Shown here in pieces: positions 1-5,612 of a stretch of 5,612 bases of DNA; positions within the stretch are counted from its first letter, which is position 1; each line of letters starts with the position of its first letter. Location of the stretch: positions 1 through 5,612 of the forward strand of contig DPWF01000184.1 in the NCBI GenBank assembly GCA_003526435.1, in the 5' to 3' direction. The notes under the pieces are model-generated. The model did not search any database. It worked only from the letters and a program-made list of their open reading frames with translations, and was not told where the DNA came from. Source of the stretch: Chitinophagaceae bacterium (GTDB lineage: Bacteria; Bacteroidota; Bacteroidia; Chitinophagales; Chitinophagaceae). Made by a program: the position numbers and the translations under genes.

Positions 1-1154
1 TCAATAAAGAGTTCATTGCTGAAAGGAATATCACGGTTACCGGCATTGGCATCTTCCGGGTTATTCTCACTACTCAACATTTCTGTTTCGCCGTTATGGT
101 TGGTGATGATGACTTTCAAAGGATCGAATACCACCATCCTGCGAACGGCTATTTTATTCAGGTGCTCACGCACACAGAACTCAAGTAATCCAACATCAAT
201 CAGGTTATCTCTTTTGGCAATACCGATGCGGTCACAGAAATCGCGGATGGCAGGAGCCGTATATCCTCTTCTTCTCATACCGCTGATGGTTGACATCCGT
301 GGATCATCCCAGCCGTTTACAAAACCTTCATTCACGAGTTGCAGGAGTTTACGTTTACTCATAACGGTATACGTCATATTTAAACGTGCAAACTCATATT
401 GCTTCGATGGAAATATCTCCAGTTGTTCAATAAACCAGTCGTACAGAGCCCTGTGCGGAATAAATTCCAGTGTACAAACCGAGTGTGTAATATTTTCAAT
501 GGCGTCGCTTTGTCCATGTGCAAAATCGTACATCGGGTACACACACCATTTGTTGCCCGTGCGGTGATGGTGTGCGTGTTTAATACGATAGATGATGGGA
601 TCACGCATGTGCATGTTCACATGCCCCATATCAATTTTAGCACGTAATACTTTTTCTCCGTCCTTATATTTACCGGCACGCATATCGGCAAACAGTTTCA
701 TATTCTCTTCAATGGAACGGTCACGGAAAGGGCTGTTGGTACCCGGCTGTGTGGGAGTTCCTTTCTGTGTGGCAATGGCTTCACTGGTACTATCGTCTAC
801 ATAAGCCAGTCCTTTTTGTATGAGTTGTACTGCAAAACCATATAACTGTTCAAAATAATCGGATGCATATCGTTCTTCAGCCCATTCAAAACCCAGCCAG
901 CGAACATCGTCTTTAATGCTCTCCACATATTCTGTGTCTTCGGTAACGGGATTGGTGTCATCAAAACGAAGATTGGTTTTACCTCCATATTTCAGTGCCA
1001 GCCCGAAATTCAGGCAGATACTTTTGGCATGACCTATATGCAGGTACCCATTGGGTTCGGGAGGAAAGCGGGTTACGATGGAACTGTATTTTCCGCTATT
1101 CAGATCTGTTTCAACGATCTCTTCAATAAAATTCAGGCTCTTTTCTTCAGACAT
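1..1154 (-). CDS. glnS: Glutaminyl-tRNA synthetase (GlnRS), C-terminus cut by window edge
   Basis: This class I aminoacyl-tRNA synthetase charges tRNA-Gln with glutamine using ATP in the cytoplasm. Translation from the ATG at 1152-1154 gives 384 codons without a stop up to the left edge. Bacterial GlnRS is usually about 550 residues, so roughly the last third (the anticodon-binding beta-barrels) lies outside. The Rossmann-fold signature [12 protein letters not shown] is at residues 31-42, with HIGH at 39-42. The KMSKS-loop variant VMSKR is at 264-268, followed by the GlnRS-typical stretch [20 protein letters not shown]. These motifs resemble E. coli GlnRS closely and separate it from GluRS. 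The ATG is preferred because the HIGH motif then falls at its usual distance from the N-terminus. No clear Shine-Dalgarno sequence precedes it, which is normal in Bacteroidota. The gene follows hutH on the same strand after a 169-base gap that probably carries its own promoter. The only limit on this call is the missing 3' end. Confidence 0.96.
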   Translation of the reverse strand, partial: MSEEKSLNFIEEIVETDLNSGKYSSIVTRFPPEPNGYLHIGHAKSICLNFGLALKYGGKTNLRFDDTNPVTEDTEYVESIKDDVRWLGFEWAEERYASDYFEQLYGFAVQLIQKGLAYVDDSTSEAIATQKGTPTQPGTNSPFRDRSIEENMKLFADMRAGKYKDGEKVLRAKIDMGHVNMHMRDPIIYRIKHAHHHRTGNKWCVYPMYDFAHGQSDAIENITHSVCTLEFIPHRALYDWFIEQLEIFPSKQYEFARLNMTYTVMSKRKLLQLVNEGFVNGWDDPRMSTISGMRRRGYTAPAIRDFCDRIGIAKRDNLIDVGLLEFCVREHLNKIAVRRMVVFDPLKVIITNHNGETEMLSSENNPEDANAGNRDIPFSNELFI

Positions 1155-1172
1155 ACTACGCTATTAGGCGCA

Positions 1173-1180
1173 CAAAGTTA
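1173..1180 (-). promoter_or_regulatory. Candidate -7 box of the glnS promoter
   Basis: On the minus strand these bases read TAACTTTG, an exact match to the Bacteroidota sigma-70 -7 consensus TAnnTTTG. It lies about 18 bases before the glnS ATG, so the untranslated leader would be short. No TTTG is seen at the expected -33 position; a 12-base palindrome lies there instead. The call rests on one motif. Confidence 0.4.
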
Positions 1181-1190
1181 AGGCTTGTGT

Positions 1191-1202
1191 AGCTAATTAG
1201 CT
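1191..1202. promoter_or_regulatory. Perfect 12-base palindrome, possible operator before glnS
   Basis: AGCTAATTAGCT is identical on both strands. It sits about 10 bases upstream of the candidate glnS -7 box and overlaps the place where a -33 element would be. A dimeric repressor or activator site would fit. Palindromes of this size also arise by chance in A+T-rich spacers, and no regulator gene is visible nearby. Confidence 0.3.
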
Positions 1203-1226
1203 TTCCCGATTAGAGAGAATACCTCC

Positions 1227-1323
1227 CTCCCTTTCTCCCCTTCTCCCTGCTAAAAACAAGTCAGCATTTTTGAGTGCTACTAATGCAAGGCTTTTATTAA
1301 CAGGGAGAAGGGGAGAACGGGAG
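1227..1323. repeat. Long inverted repeat between hutH and glnS
   Basis: The left arm TTCTCCCCTTCTCCCTG (1233-1249) is the exact reverse complement of the right arm at 1301-1317. Allowing one mismatch, the arms extend to 23 bases (1227-1249 and 1301-1323). The 51-base centre contains a smaller hairpin (AGCA pairing with TGCT). The arms are strongly purine/pyrimidine asymmetric, unlike the flanking genes. The right arm ends on the base next to the hutH stop codon (1324-1326). The shape suggests a dispersed REP- or MITE-like intergenic element. No target-site duplication is apparent at its edges, and no second copy lies in this window. Confidence 0.6.
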
Positions 1324-2823
1324 TTATGCGGTTATGGTGTAGTGGTTCAGGAAATCAATCGCTGTCTTCATATCATCATGCAAAACACGATCCTGTTCAT
1401 TAAAACTCACTTTTGCACGGAAAGCCTGTACCAGTTTCTCTACGGCTGTGCCACTTTGTTGTGGTCTTCTGAAATCCAGCGCCTGGGCGGCGCTTAGCAG
1501 TTCTATGGCCAGTAATTTCTCTACATTCTGAATTACCCGGAAACATTTGGTAGCCGCATTGGCACCCATACTAACATGATCCTCCTGGTTATTGGACGAT
1601 GAAATACTGTCAACCGAAGCCGGGGTACACAACTGTTTATTTTCACTCACAATACCCGCAGCCGTGTATTGAGGTATCATAAACCCGGAATGGAGACCCG
1701 GATTTTTTACCAGAAACAACGGTAATCCGCGCTGACCACTGATCAACTGGTAAGTACGGCGCTCAGCAATGTTCCCGATTTCACTCATGGCTATTGCCAG
1801 ATAATCCAATGCCAAAGCCAGTGGCTGTCCATGGAAATTCCCGCCACTGAGTATAAGATCATCATCCGGAAACACATTGGGGTTATCGGTTACGGAGTTG
1901 ATTTCTCTGATAAAGACAGACAATACATGTGCAAATGCATCTTTCGATGCCCCGTGCACCTGTGGTATACAACGAAATGAATAAGGATCCTGAACCTGTT
2001 CTTTCTTTTCCTGTGCAAGTTGGCTGTCGGCCAGATAATCACGTAAAATTTTAGCCGTATTCACCTGACCATCATGCGCCCGGATGGCATGGATGTGTTC
2101 GTGAAAAGGCTCCGTAGTGCAACGAAAGGCGTCAAACGACATGGCACTGATGAGATCAGCCATGGTCAGCAGGTGTTCTGCTTTCTTCAAACAGTACATA
2201 CCGTAGGCACTCATAAACTGGGTACCGTTAATTAGGGCCAGTCCCTCTTTACTCTGTAGCTGAATGGGATGCCAGTTCAAAGCCGCCAATGCTGCTGAGG
2301 AAGGCATGCGTTTACCCTGGTAGTACACATCTCCCAAACCAAGCAAGGGCAGACTGAGGTGACTCAAAGGCGCCAGATCGCCGGATGCCCCTAAAGAGCC
2401 CTGGGTATAAATAACAGGTAATACATCATGGTTATACATTTCCATCAGACGCTTTACCGTTTCAATCTGTACCCCGCTATGACCATAACTGAGTGATTTG
2501 ATCTTGAGCATGAGCATCAGTTTCACGATATCGCGTGGAACTTCCTCCCCCAATCCGCAGGCATGTGATACCAGCAGGTTATACTGGAGCTGACCGATCT
2601 GGTCATTATCAATTTTTACATTTTGAAGAAATCCAAAACCGGTATTGATGCCATAATAGGAACGGTCTTTTTCTGCCATTTTACGATCAAGGAATTCCCT
2701 GCAGGCCAGGATACGTTCATGGGCATCGAAAGTGATGGAAATGTGCTGATCGAAGTCTAACAGGTTCTTTACCTGGCTGAAATGCAGCCATTTACGGTCG
2801 AGGGGCAGGTAATTATAACTCAT
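1324..2823 (-). CDS. hutH: Histidine ammonia-lyase (histidase)
   Basis: This enzyme deaminates L-histidine to trans-urocanate and ammonia, the first step of histidine degradation, in the cytoplasm. The 499-residue product has normal family length. The Ala146-Ser147-Gly148 triad within GSLGASGDLAPLSH cyclises to the MIO electrophile. Other active-site motifs are YYGINTGFG (catalytic Tyr57), ALINGTQ (about 196-202), DPYSFRCIPQVHGA (279-292), NPNVF (314-318), GGNFHG (327-332) and NNQEDHVSMG (411-420). Ser86-His87 and the Glu-Asp-His of the last motif favour histidine over tyrosine or phenylalanine; Bacteroidota tyrosine lyases, as I recall them, have NQD there. The ATG at 2821-2823 is preferred to an in-frame TTG at 2842-2844, because that TTG lies inside the probable -7 box and AGGA sits about 9 bases before the ATG. 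No other hut gene is in the window, so it may stand apart from the rest of the pathway. Confidence 0.95.
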   Translation of the reverse strand: MSYNYLPLDRKWLHFSQVKNLLDFDQHISITFDAHERILACREFLDRKMAEKDRSYYGINTGFGFLQNVKIDNDQIGQLQYNLLVSHACGLGEEVPRDIVKLMLMLKIKSLSYGHSGVQIETVKRLMEMYNHDVLPVIYTQGSLGASGDLAPLSHLSLPLLGLGDVYYQGKRMPSSAALAALNWHPIQLQSKEGLALINGTQFMSAYGMYCLKKAEHLLTMADLISAMSFDAFRCTTEPFHEHIHAIRAHDGQVNTAKILRDYLADSQLAQEKKEQVQDPYSFRCIPQVHGASKDAFAHVLSVFIREINSVTDNPNVFPDDDLILSGGNFHGQPLALALDYLAIAMSEIGNIAERRTYQLISGQRGLPLFLVKNPGLHSGFMIPQYTAAGIVSENKQLCTPASVDSISSSNNQEDHVSMGANAATKCFRVIQNVEKLLAIELLSAAQALDFRRPQQSGTAVEKLVQAFRAKVSFNEQDRVLHDDMKTAIDFLNHYTITA

Positions 2824-2841
2824 GAAAGCAATCCTTTGCCG

Positions 2842-2849
2842 CAAAGTAA
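2842..2849 (-). promoter_or_regulatory. Probable -7 box of the hutH promoter
   Basis: The minus strand reads TTACTTTG, seven of eight positions of TAnnTTTG. It lies 18 bases before the preferred hutH ATG, which would leave a short leader containing the AGGA. The -33 region is T-rich but has no exact TTTG. Because the box covers the alternative TTG start, it supports the ATG start at 2823. Confidence 0.4.
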
Positions 2850-2886
2850 GGCTGTTTTGGCGGATGAAAAAGAGAAAGGCTTTTCA

Positions 2887-2918
2887 TTTGATGAACTGGT
2901 ATTTTTTTCTTTATTTTG
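2887..2918 (+). promoter_or_regulatory. Bacteroidota-type promoter for tRNA-Arg
   Basis: TTTG at 2887-2890 and TTATTTTG at 2911-2918 are separated by 20 bases, the spacing of Bacteroidota -33 and -7 elements. The -7 box matches seven of eight consensus positions. Transcription would start near 2925, about 60 bases before the mature tRNA. It points rightward, divergent from hutH, and no other rightward gene lies nearby. Confidence 0.6.
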
Positions 2919-2931
2919 CGGCTCTCTAAAT

Positions 2932-2946
2932 GGATCAGTAGCGCAG
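2932..2946 (+). other. tRNA 5'-end-like fragment in the tRNA-Arg leader
   Basis: GGATCAGTAGCGCAG matches 13 of 15 bases of the first 15 bases of the tRNA-Arg just downstream (GGATCGGTAGCTCAG). What follows to about 2984 does not fold into a complete cloverleaf, although a small CGCC-TCA-GGCG hairpin is present. It could be the remnant of a duplicated or deleted tRNA gene in the same transcript, or chance. Confidence 0.3.
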
Positions 2947-2975
2947 TACGCCTCAGGCGGAAGCGGATGTTTGAT

Positions 2976-4568
2976 TTATAAGACGGATCGGTAGCTCAGC
3001 TGGATAGAGCAGCTGCCTTCTAAGCAGCAGGTCATTGGTTCGAATCCAATCCGGTTCACCCAAGTGGATAAATCGATTTTCTCATCGGTTTGTCCACTTT
3101 TTTTTTCTCCAAAACCCTCTCCCATATTGAATATTAACTGAACAGCTTCGTTCACTTTTGTGGTTCGAAAATTCAAACCTTCAAAAACCAATTTTTCAGG
3201 AAATATCGAACCAACGACCTTTCTGCGGTTAGAAACAGTTCCATTCTCAAAAATCTCATTCAAATTAGACAGGTTATGAATCGCTTTTCGTATTTGATTA
3301 CTGATATTAATCCGCTTCTTGGAAAGCTCAAAAATTTCAGCTTCCAGTCGTTCTATTTCAGTTTCACACCCTTTTCTTACTTCGTGGTAATCTGTCTTAT
3401 CAATTTCGTCAATAATAAATTTGCCTCTTGCCTTATTTATCTGATCCTGTAATTCCGAAACACGGGTATTCAATTTTTGTATCTCAATATTATTTGAAGA
3501 TGAATTTTTCTTAAACAAGTCATTGACAACTTCAGCATAGATGTCTGCCATTCCAGGTTTAGGAATGAACTTTTTTAATTCAGAATTAAACTTTTCGTTT
3601 ACTTCCAGTGCCTTAAATCTTATTCCGCATTTACTACTACAATGGTAGTAATGACTATAAGATGACCTGCCTTTTGAAGAACTGGCAGTAAGACTTTTTC
3701 TGCAACGGGGACACTCCAAATATCCACGCAGGAAAAACCTCTCAGGAGTTTCTTCACTGGTTTTTCTAACCCGCTTACCCCCATTTAATCTATCCTGAAC
3801 ATCAATAAAAAGTTTCTCAGAAATAATTGGATCATGATTACCCTTCACGATACAATCCGGCTCATCCTTGTAGCCCCTTAGAAAAATCTTACCATAATAG
3901 GCCGGGTTCCGCAATACGTTCCAGAAATGATTCTTACCACAGCTCAGCCCCTTTTCTTTTGCTAACCTATATACCTCTTCAATATGGAGCTGACGGTTTA
4001 CAATCGTTTCAAATGCCCATTTAATGATTTCTGCTTTTGGAGGATCAACCGCAATGTATTTTTTCCCTTCAGGTGTGGTTCTGTTGATGTATCCAATAGG
4101 TGCCCCATTCATATACCTACCCTCTTTTACCGCCCTTCGCATACCGTTACGAACATTTATTGCACGTCTGTCATTTTCTACTTCGGGTGATGTTAGGTAA
4201 ATGCCCAACATGATTTTGTTTTCAGGAATATCAAGGTCTAAAGGTTGTTCAATAGCACAGGGTTCAACGCCTAATTTGCGAAGTAGATTAATCATCTGGA
4301 AAGCATCCGCTGCATTTCTGCTGAACCGATCCCATTTGGTAAATAAAATCTGCTGGACTTGACCACGTTTTGATCGGTAGGATTCCAGAATCTTTTTCCA
4401 TGCTGGTCTCTGAAATGTCTTGGCAGAAAAATCCTCGTAAATAACGTCGCGGATCTGGATATTCTTGTAAGCACAATACTTACGTAATCTTTCTTCCTGG
4501 TCTCTTTGGGAATACCCTTTTTCGGCTTGCTCATCCGTGCTCACCCGGATGTATAGATCTGCCCTCAT
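2976..4568 (-). CDS. Large serine recombinase (site-specific integrase)
   Basis: This DNA integrase/excisionase acts through a serine-DNA intermediate. In its 530 residues, a resolvase-type catalytic domain (about 3-145) has the nucleophile Ser10 in YIRVSTDEQ, supporting arginines around KWDRFSRN (78-85), and NDRRAINVRNGMRRAVKEG leading into the long helix. A recombinase DNA-binding domain follows at about 155-265 (NGAPIGYINR, then RNPAYYGK). The zinc ribbon uses Cys286, Cys289, Cys310 and Cys314. A charged coiled-coil region spans about 360-435. Both size and layout are those of large serine integrases, not short resolvases or invertases. The ATG at 4568 places Ser10 at the usual distance. 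Residues from about 504 on are read from the complement of tRNA-Arg and the stop lies 6 bases beyond it, so the true C-terminus depends on the integrated state. The gene looks more A+T-rich than hutH and glnS, consistent with acquired DNA. Confidence 0.93.
   Translation of the reverse strand: MRADLYIRVSTDEQAEKGYSQRDQEERLRKYCAYKNIQIRDVIYEDFSAKTFQRPAWKKILESYRSKRGQVQQILFTKWDRFSRNAADAFQMINLLRKLGVEPCAIEQPLDLDIPENKIMLGIYLTSPEVENDRRAINVRNGMRRAVKEGRYMNGAPIGYINRTTPEGKKYIAVDPPKAEIIKWAFETIVNRQLHIEEVYRLAKEKGLSCGKNHFWNVLRNPAYYGKIFLRGYKDEPDCIVKGNHDPIISEKLFIDVQDRLNGGKRVRKTSEETPERFFLRGYLECPRCRKSLTASSSKGRSSYSHYYHCSSKCGIRFKALEVNEKFNSELKKFIPKPGMADIYAEVVNDLFKKNSSSNNIEIQKLNTRVSELQDQINKARGKFIIDEIDKTDYHEVRKGCETEIERLEAEIFELSKKRINISNQIRKAIHNLSNLNEIFENGTVSNRRKVVGSIFPEKLVFEGLNFRTTKVNEAVQLIFNMGEGFGEKKSGQTDEKIDLSTWVNRIGFEPMTCCLEGSCSIQLSYRSVL
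2985..3058 (+). tRNA. tRNA-Arg, anticodon UCU
   Basis: A full 74-base cloverleaf can be drawn. The acceptor arm GGATCGG (2985-2991) pairs with CCGGTTC (3051-3057) through seven pairs, including two G-U wobbles. T8-A9 is followed by D stem GCTC/GAGC with the loop AGCTGGATA. The anticodon stem is GCTGC/GCAGC with loop CTTCTAA, giving anticodon TCT, which reads AGA arginine codons. The variable region is AGGTC. The T stem ATTGG/CCAAT encloses TTCGAAT. The discriminator is A3058 and the next bases are CCC, so the 3' CCA is not encoded and must be added. The gene is antisense to the 3' end of the serine recombinase gene, which makes it the likely attachment site of the element on its right. The two wobble pairs in the acceptor stem would fit a tRNA whose 3' part came from the element, but do not prove it. 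Confidence 0.95.
3062..3106 (+). terminator. Strong rho-independent terminator of tRNA-Arg
   Basis: AAGTGGATAAATCGAT (3062-3077) pairs over all 16 positions, counting two G-U wobbles, with 3084-3099. The loop is 6 bases and nine T residues follow (3098-3106). The hairpin begins 3 bases after the tRNA, so it ends the tRNA transcript. It lies wholly within the recombinase coding sequence on the opposite strand and, if the element boundary is inside the tRNA, would be element-borne. Confidence 0.85.
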
Positions 4569-4713
4569 TTTCTACAATTTTCTGTAAAGAAATAGAGGCC
4601 AAATTGGCAAGGAATGATAGAATTATCTCCGCCTCGGATAAGGTAACAAAATTACCATTTTTAGCTAAAATTTCCATAACCTTTTCAGGGGTCATGTAGA
4701 TAAAGTTTCCCAT
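4531..4713 (-). CDS. Small hypothetical protein overlapping the recombinase start
   Basis: A 60-residue ORF whose last 38 bases overlap the start of the recombinase gene in another frame. I chose the ATG at 4711-4713; an in-frame GTG at 4720-4722 and an ATG at 4693-4695 are alternatives. The core (TPEKVMEILAKNG, then TLSEAEIILSFLANLASISL) should form amphipathic helices. There is no signal peptide, and no catalytic motif is visible. From memory, short helical ORFs of this pattern recur beside recombinase and mobilisation genes in Bacteroidota, but I cannot confirm that here. The overlap suggests translational coupling with the recombinase, where a small accessory or directionality role is conceivable but unsupported. 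Against it, a candidate recombinase promoter lies inside the ORF. Confidence 0.55.
   Translation of the reverse strand: MGNFIYMTPEKVMEILAKNGNFVTLSEAEIILSFLANLASISLQKIVENEGRSIHPGEHG
4647..4678 (-). promoter_or_regulatory. Candidate promoter for the serine recombinase
   Basis: On the minus strand TATG (4675-4678) is followed after 20 bases by TAATTTTG (4647-4654). The second box matches TAnnTTTG exactly and the first matches TTTG at three of four positions. A start near 4640 would leave a leader of about 70 bases before the recombinase ATG. It lies within the small overlapping ORF in an A+T-rich stretch, so chance occurrence is possible. Confidence 0.35.
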
Positions 4714-4735
4714 ACAATTCACTTTTCATACTCAC

Positions 4736-4766
4736 AAAAAAACCGGCAAAAAATCACCGGCTTTTA
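4736..4766 (-). terminator. Rho-independent terminator after the 95-residue gene
   Basis: On the minus strand AAAAGCCGG, a 10-base loop and CCGGTTTT form a 9-pair stem (one G-U), continuing into seven T residues (4742 down to 4736). It begins about 25 bases after the stop of the 4792-5079 gene. On the plus strand the same hairpin is followed by CTTTTATTT, so it may act in both directions. ACCGGC also occurs as a direct repeat (4742-4747 and 4756-4761), so alternative pairings exist. Confidence 0.7.
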
Positions 4767-4791
4767 TTTCCAGAAAAACTCATAAGAAAAT

Positions 4792-5079
4792 CTATACCAG
4801 CCGCTTAAACTCTAACCAACTTTCACCCTTCGCTCTTTTAGGAATGTAGTTGATATAGCGAAAAGCGTGGAGATCATGCATACATTTATCATAGGTCTGC
4901 CGGGCGTTTATCTTAGCGAGATACATCAACCTTGTTCTGTCAACGGGTATTCCAATGGGGCACCCCAGGGTCTGCCATTCGTTCACTAACGCAAGGTATA
5001 GGCTGATATGGGTAACAGTAATCCGCGTATCCTCAGAAACTACCGAGAAAAAGTCCTGCAGTTTGAAATCCGCATTCAT
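4792..5079 (-). CDS. Mobile-element-associated hypothetical protein, possible winged helix
   Basis: A complete 95-residue protein beginning MNADFKLQDFFSVV, with the central motif THISLYLALVNEW (about 24-36), then PVDRTRLMYLAKINARQTYDKCMHDLHAFRYINYIP. The pattern of a helical N-terminus, a probable recognition helix around ARQTYDKCMHDLHAF and a following beta strand (YINYIP) suggests a winged-helix DNA-binding fold. From memory it resembles a family of about 100-residue hypothetical proteins common on Bacteroidota plasmids and integrative elements, containing THISLYxALF and a TYxKCIKELHEFGYI-like segment. Its molecular job is not known to me. The ATG overlaps the stop of the upstream gene as ATGA, pointing to translational coupling. 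A terminator follows directly, so it is probably the last gene of its operon. It lacks a signal peptide or membrane segment, so a cytoplasmic role is likely. Confidence 0.75.
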   Translation of the reverse strand: MNADFKLQDFFSVVSEDTRITVTHISLYLALVNEWQTLGCPIGIPVDRTRLMYLAKINARQTYDKCMHDLHAFRYINYIPKRAKGESWLEFKRLV

Positions 5080-5612
5080 GAATTGTTTGTATTTAGACGA
5101 CGGTTATGGCGAAGCCGTTTCTTTAGCAGATGACCACCCTGTCTTCCGCTATTGCTTTTCAATAACAGTTTTCTATCAGCGTTCATCCTTCGCTCCAGCC
5201 ACCGGCTTTGCAAAAAACGCATGGCATCACCAAAATTGATGGGTGACTGTTGGTCGATCAGGTAAAACCGCTGACTGATTTCAAACTGAGTTTTCAGGTA
5301 GCCGAGATTTGGAACCATTTCCTCCAGGGATGTTCCTGACCAATGCTTATATCGCACCAATCCATCTTTATCAAAATTGATGGCTTCCTGCAATAGATCA
5401 GCAATAATATATGTGTCCTGAACAGGATCGCCTAACACCAAACCTTCTTTTCCCTGATACAATGCCTGCCAGTCAATCTTGTGCATCGATGCATCTATTC
5501 CTGATAGGTCTGAAGGCGTTTCAGGGAGTTTACGCAAACAGGCAATAAAGTAAATGGCATCATATAAATCCTGATCGCCACGCACACAATGAACGCTGAA
5601 TTTGCATCTATC
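5076..5612 (-). CDS. Unrecognised protein, N-terminus beyond the window
   Basis: An open frame runs from the right edge to a TGA at 5076-5078. A GTG at 5583-5585 is possible as a start (169 residues), but the frame stays open to base 5612 with no ATG, so the gene more likely begins outside. I do not recognise the family. It is soluble-looking: a mixed acidic/hydrophobic body (DLYDAIYFIACLRKLPETP, then QDTYIIADLLQEAINFDKDG, then SQRFYLIDQQSPINFGDAMRFL) followed by a strongly basic tail of about 40 residues rich in Arg, Lys and Asn. Such a tail would suit nucleic-acid binding, but that is inference. No Walker, relaxase, zinc-finger or transmembrane motif is visible. The ATGA overlap with the next gene indicates a shared operon and a role in the same element. 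Confidence 0.6.
   Translation of the reverse strand, partial: DRCKFSVHCVRGDQDLYDAIYFIACLRKLPETPSDLSGIDASMHKIDWQALYQGKEGLVLGDPVQDTYIIADLLQEAINFDKDGLVRYKHWSGTSLEEMVPNLGYLKTQFEISQRFYLIDQQSPINFGDAMRFLQSRWLERRMNADRKLLLKSNSGRQGGHLLKKRLRHNRRLNTNNS

Larger units (their letters stand above)
3059..5612. mobile_element. One end of an integrated element in tRNA-Arg (partial)
   Basis: A large serine recombinase gene abuts and overlaps a tRNA gene, with further leftward genes of an accessory type behind it. This is the usual arrangement of an integrative element with its integrase next to the attachment site. The exact left boundary is not resolvable here: it falls inside or just beside the tRNA (2985-3058), and the coordinate given is simply the first base after the tRNA. 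Housekeeping genes lie only to the left. No relaxase, conjugation, phage-structural or cargo gene is visible, so whether it is an ICE, mobilisable island or prophage cannot be said. The right end is outside the window. Confidence 0.7.

Noticed and set aside
16..804. Rightward ORFs of 70-183 codons in the left part
   Set aside because: They are antisense shadows of the clearly recognisable glnS frame and have no family-like features.
1227..1323. Inverted repeat as an ordinary hutH terminator
   Set aside because: The 51-base centre is too large and no T-run follows the distal arm on the transcribed strand.
1324..2823. Tyrosine or phenylalanine ammonia-lyase (as in pigment pathways)
   Set aside because: The QEDHVSMG motif with Glu and the SHACGLG segment are histidase-like, and no pigment genes are nearby.
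2824..2844. Longer hutH start at the TTG (506 residues)
   Set aside because: The TTG lies within the probable -7 box and adds seven residues; the ATG at 2823 has an AGGA upstream and fits family length.
3827..4190. Small rightward ORFs inside the recombinase gene
   Set aside because: They lie opposite well-conserved recombinase domains and look like shadows.
4955..5239. Rightward 94-codon ORF across the junction of the two right-hand genes
   Set aside because: It is antisense to two coupled leftward genes and lacks recognisable motifs.
1..5612. CRISPR array, riboswitch or toxin-antitoxin pair
   Set aside because: No regularly spaced repeats, recognisable aptamer or known toxin/antitoxin motif was found.

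Overview
The window looks like chromosomal DNA of a Bacteroidota bacterium, perhaps of the Chitinophagaceae/Sphingobacteriia side. The evidence is Bacteroidota-type promoter boxes (TTTG about 20 bases before a TAnnTTTG-like box), start codons without clear Shine-Dalgarno sequences, a bacterial GlnRS, and mobile-element proteins of a kind I associate with this phylum. The phylum assignment is inference from these traits; no search was run.

Bases 1-2984 are ordinary host sequence, and both protein genes read leftward. They are glnS (glutaminyl-tRNA synthetase, its C-terminal third cut off by the window edge) and a complete hutH (histidine ammonia-lyase). Between them, 169 bases hold a long inverted repeat that starts one base after the hutH stop, plus a 12-base perfect palindrome in front of glnS. 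To the right of hutH, a short divergent promoter region drives hutH leftward and a tRNA-Arg(UCU) gene rightward.

From the tRNA-Arg to the right edge the sequence looks like one end of an integrated mobile element. A 530-residue large serine recombinase gene lies antisense to the tRNA. It runs through the whole tRNA and stops 6 bases beyond its 5' end, so about its last 27 residues are read from the complement of the tRNA and of host flank. The tRNA's strong rho-independent terminator is buried in the recombinase coding sequence. Upstream of the recombinase come an overlapping 60-codon ORF, a terminator hairpin, a 95-residue element-associated protein, and the C-terminal part of an unrecognised protein coupled to it by an ATGA overlap. 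All four read leftward towards the tRNA.

The most notable feature is the junction. A serine (rather than tyrosine) integrase appears to use a tRNA gene as its target, and the integrase reading frame, the tRNA and the tRNA terminator share the same bases. The other end of the element is outside the window. No gene-free stretch exceeds 170 bases.
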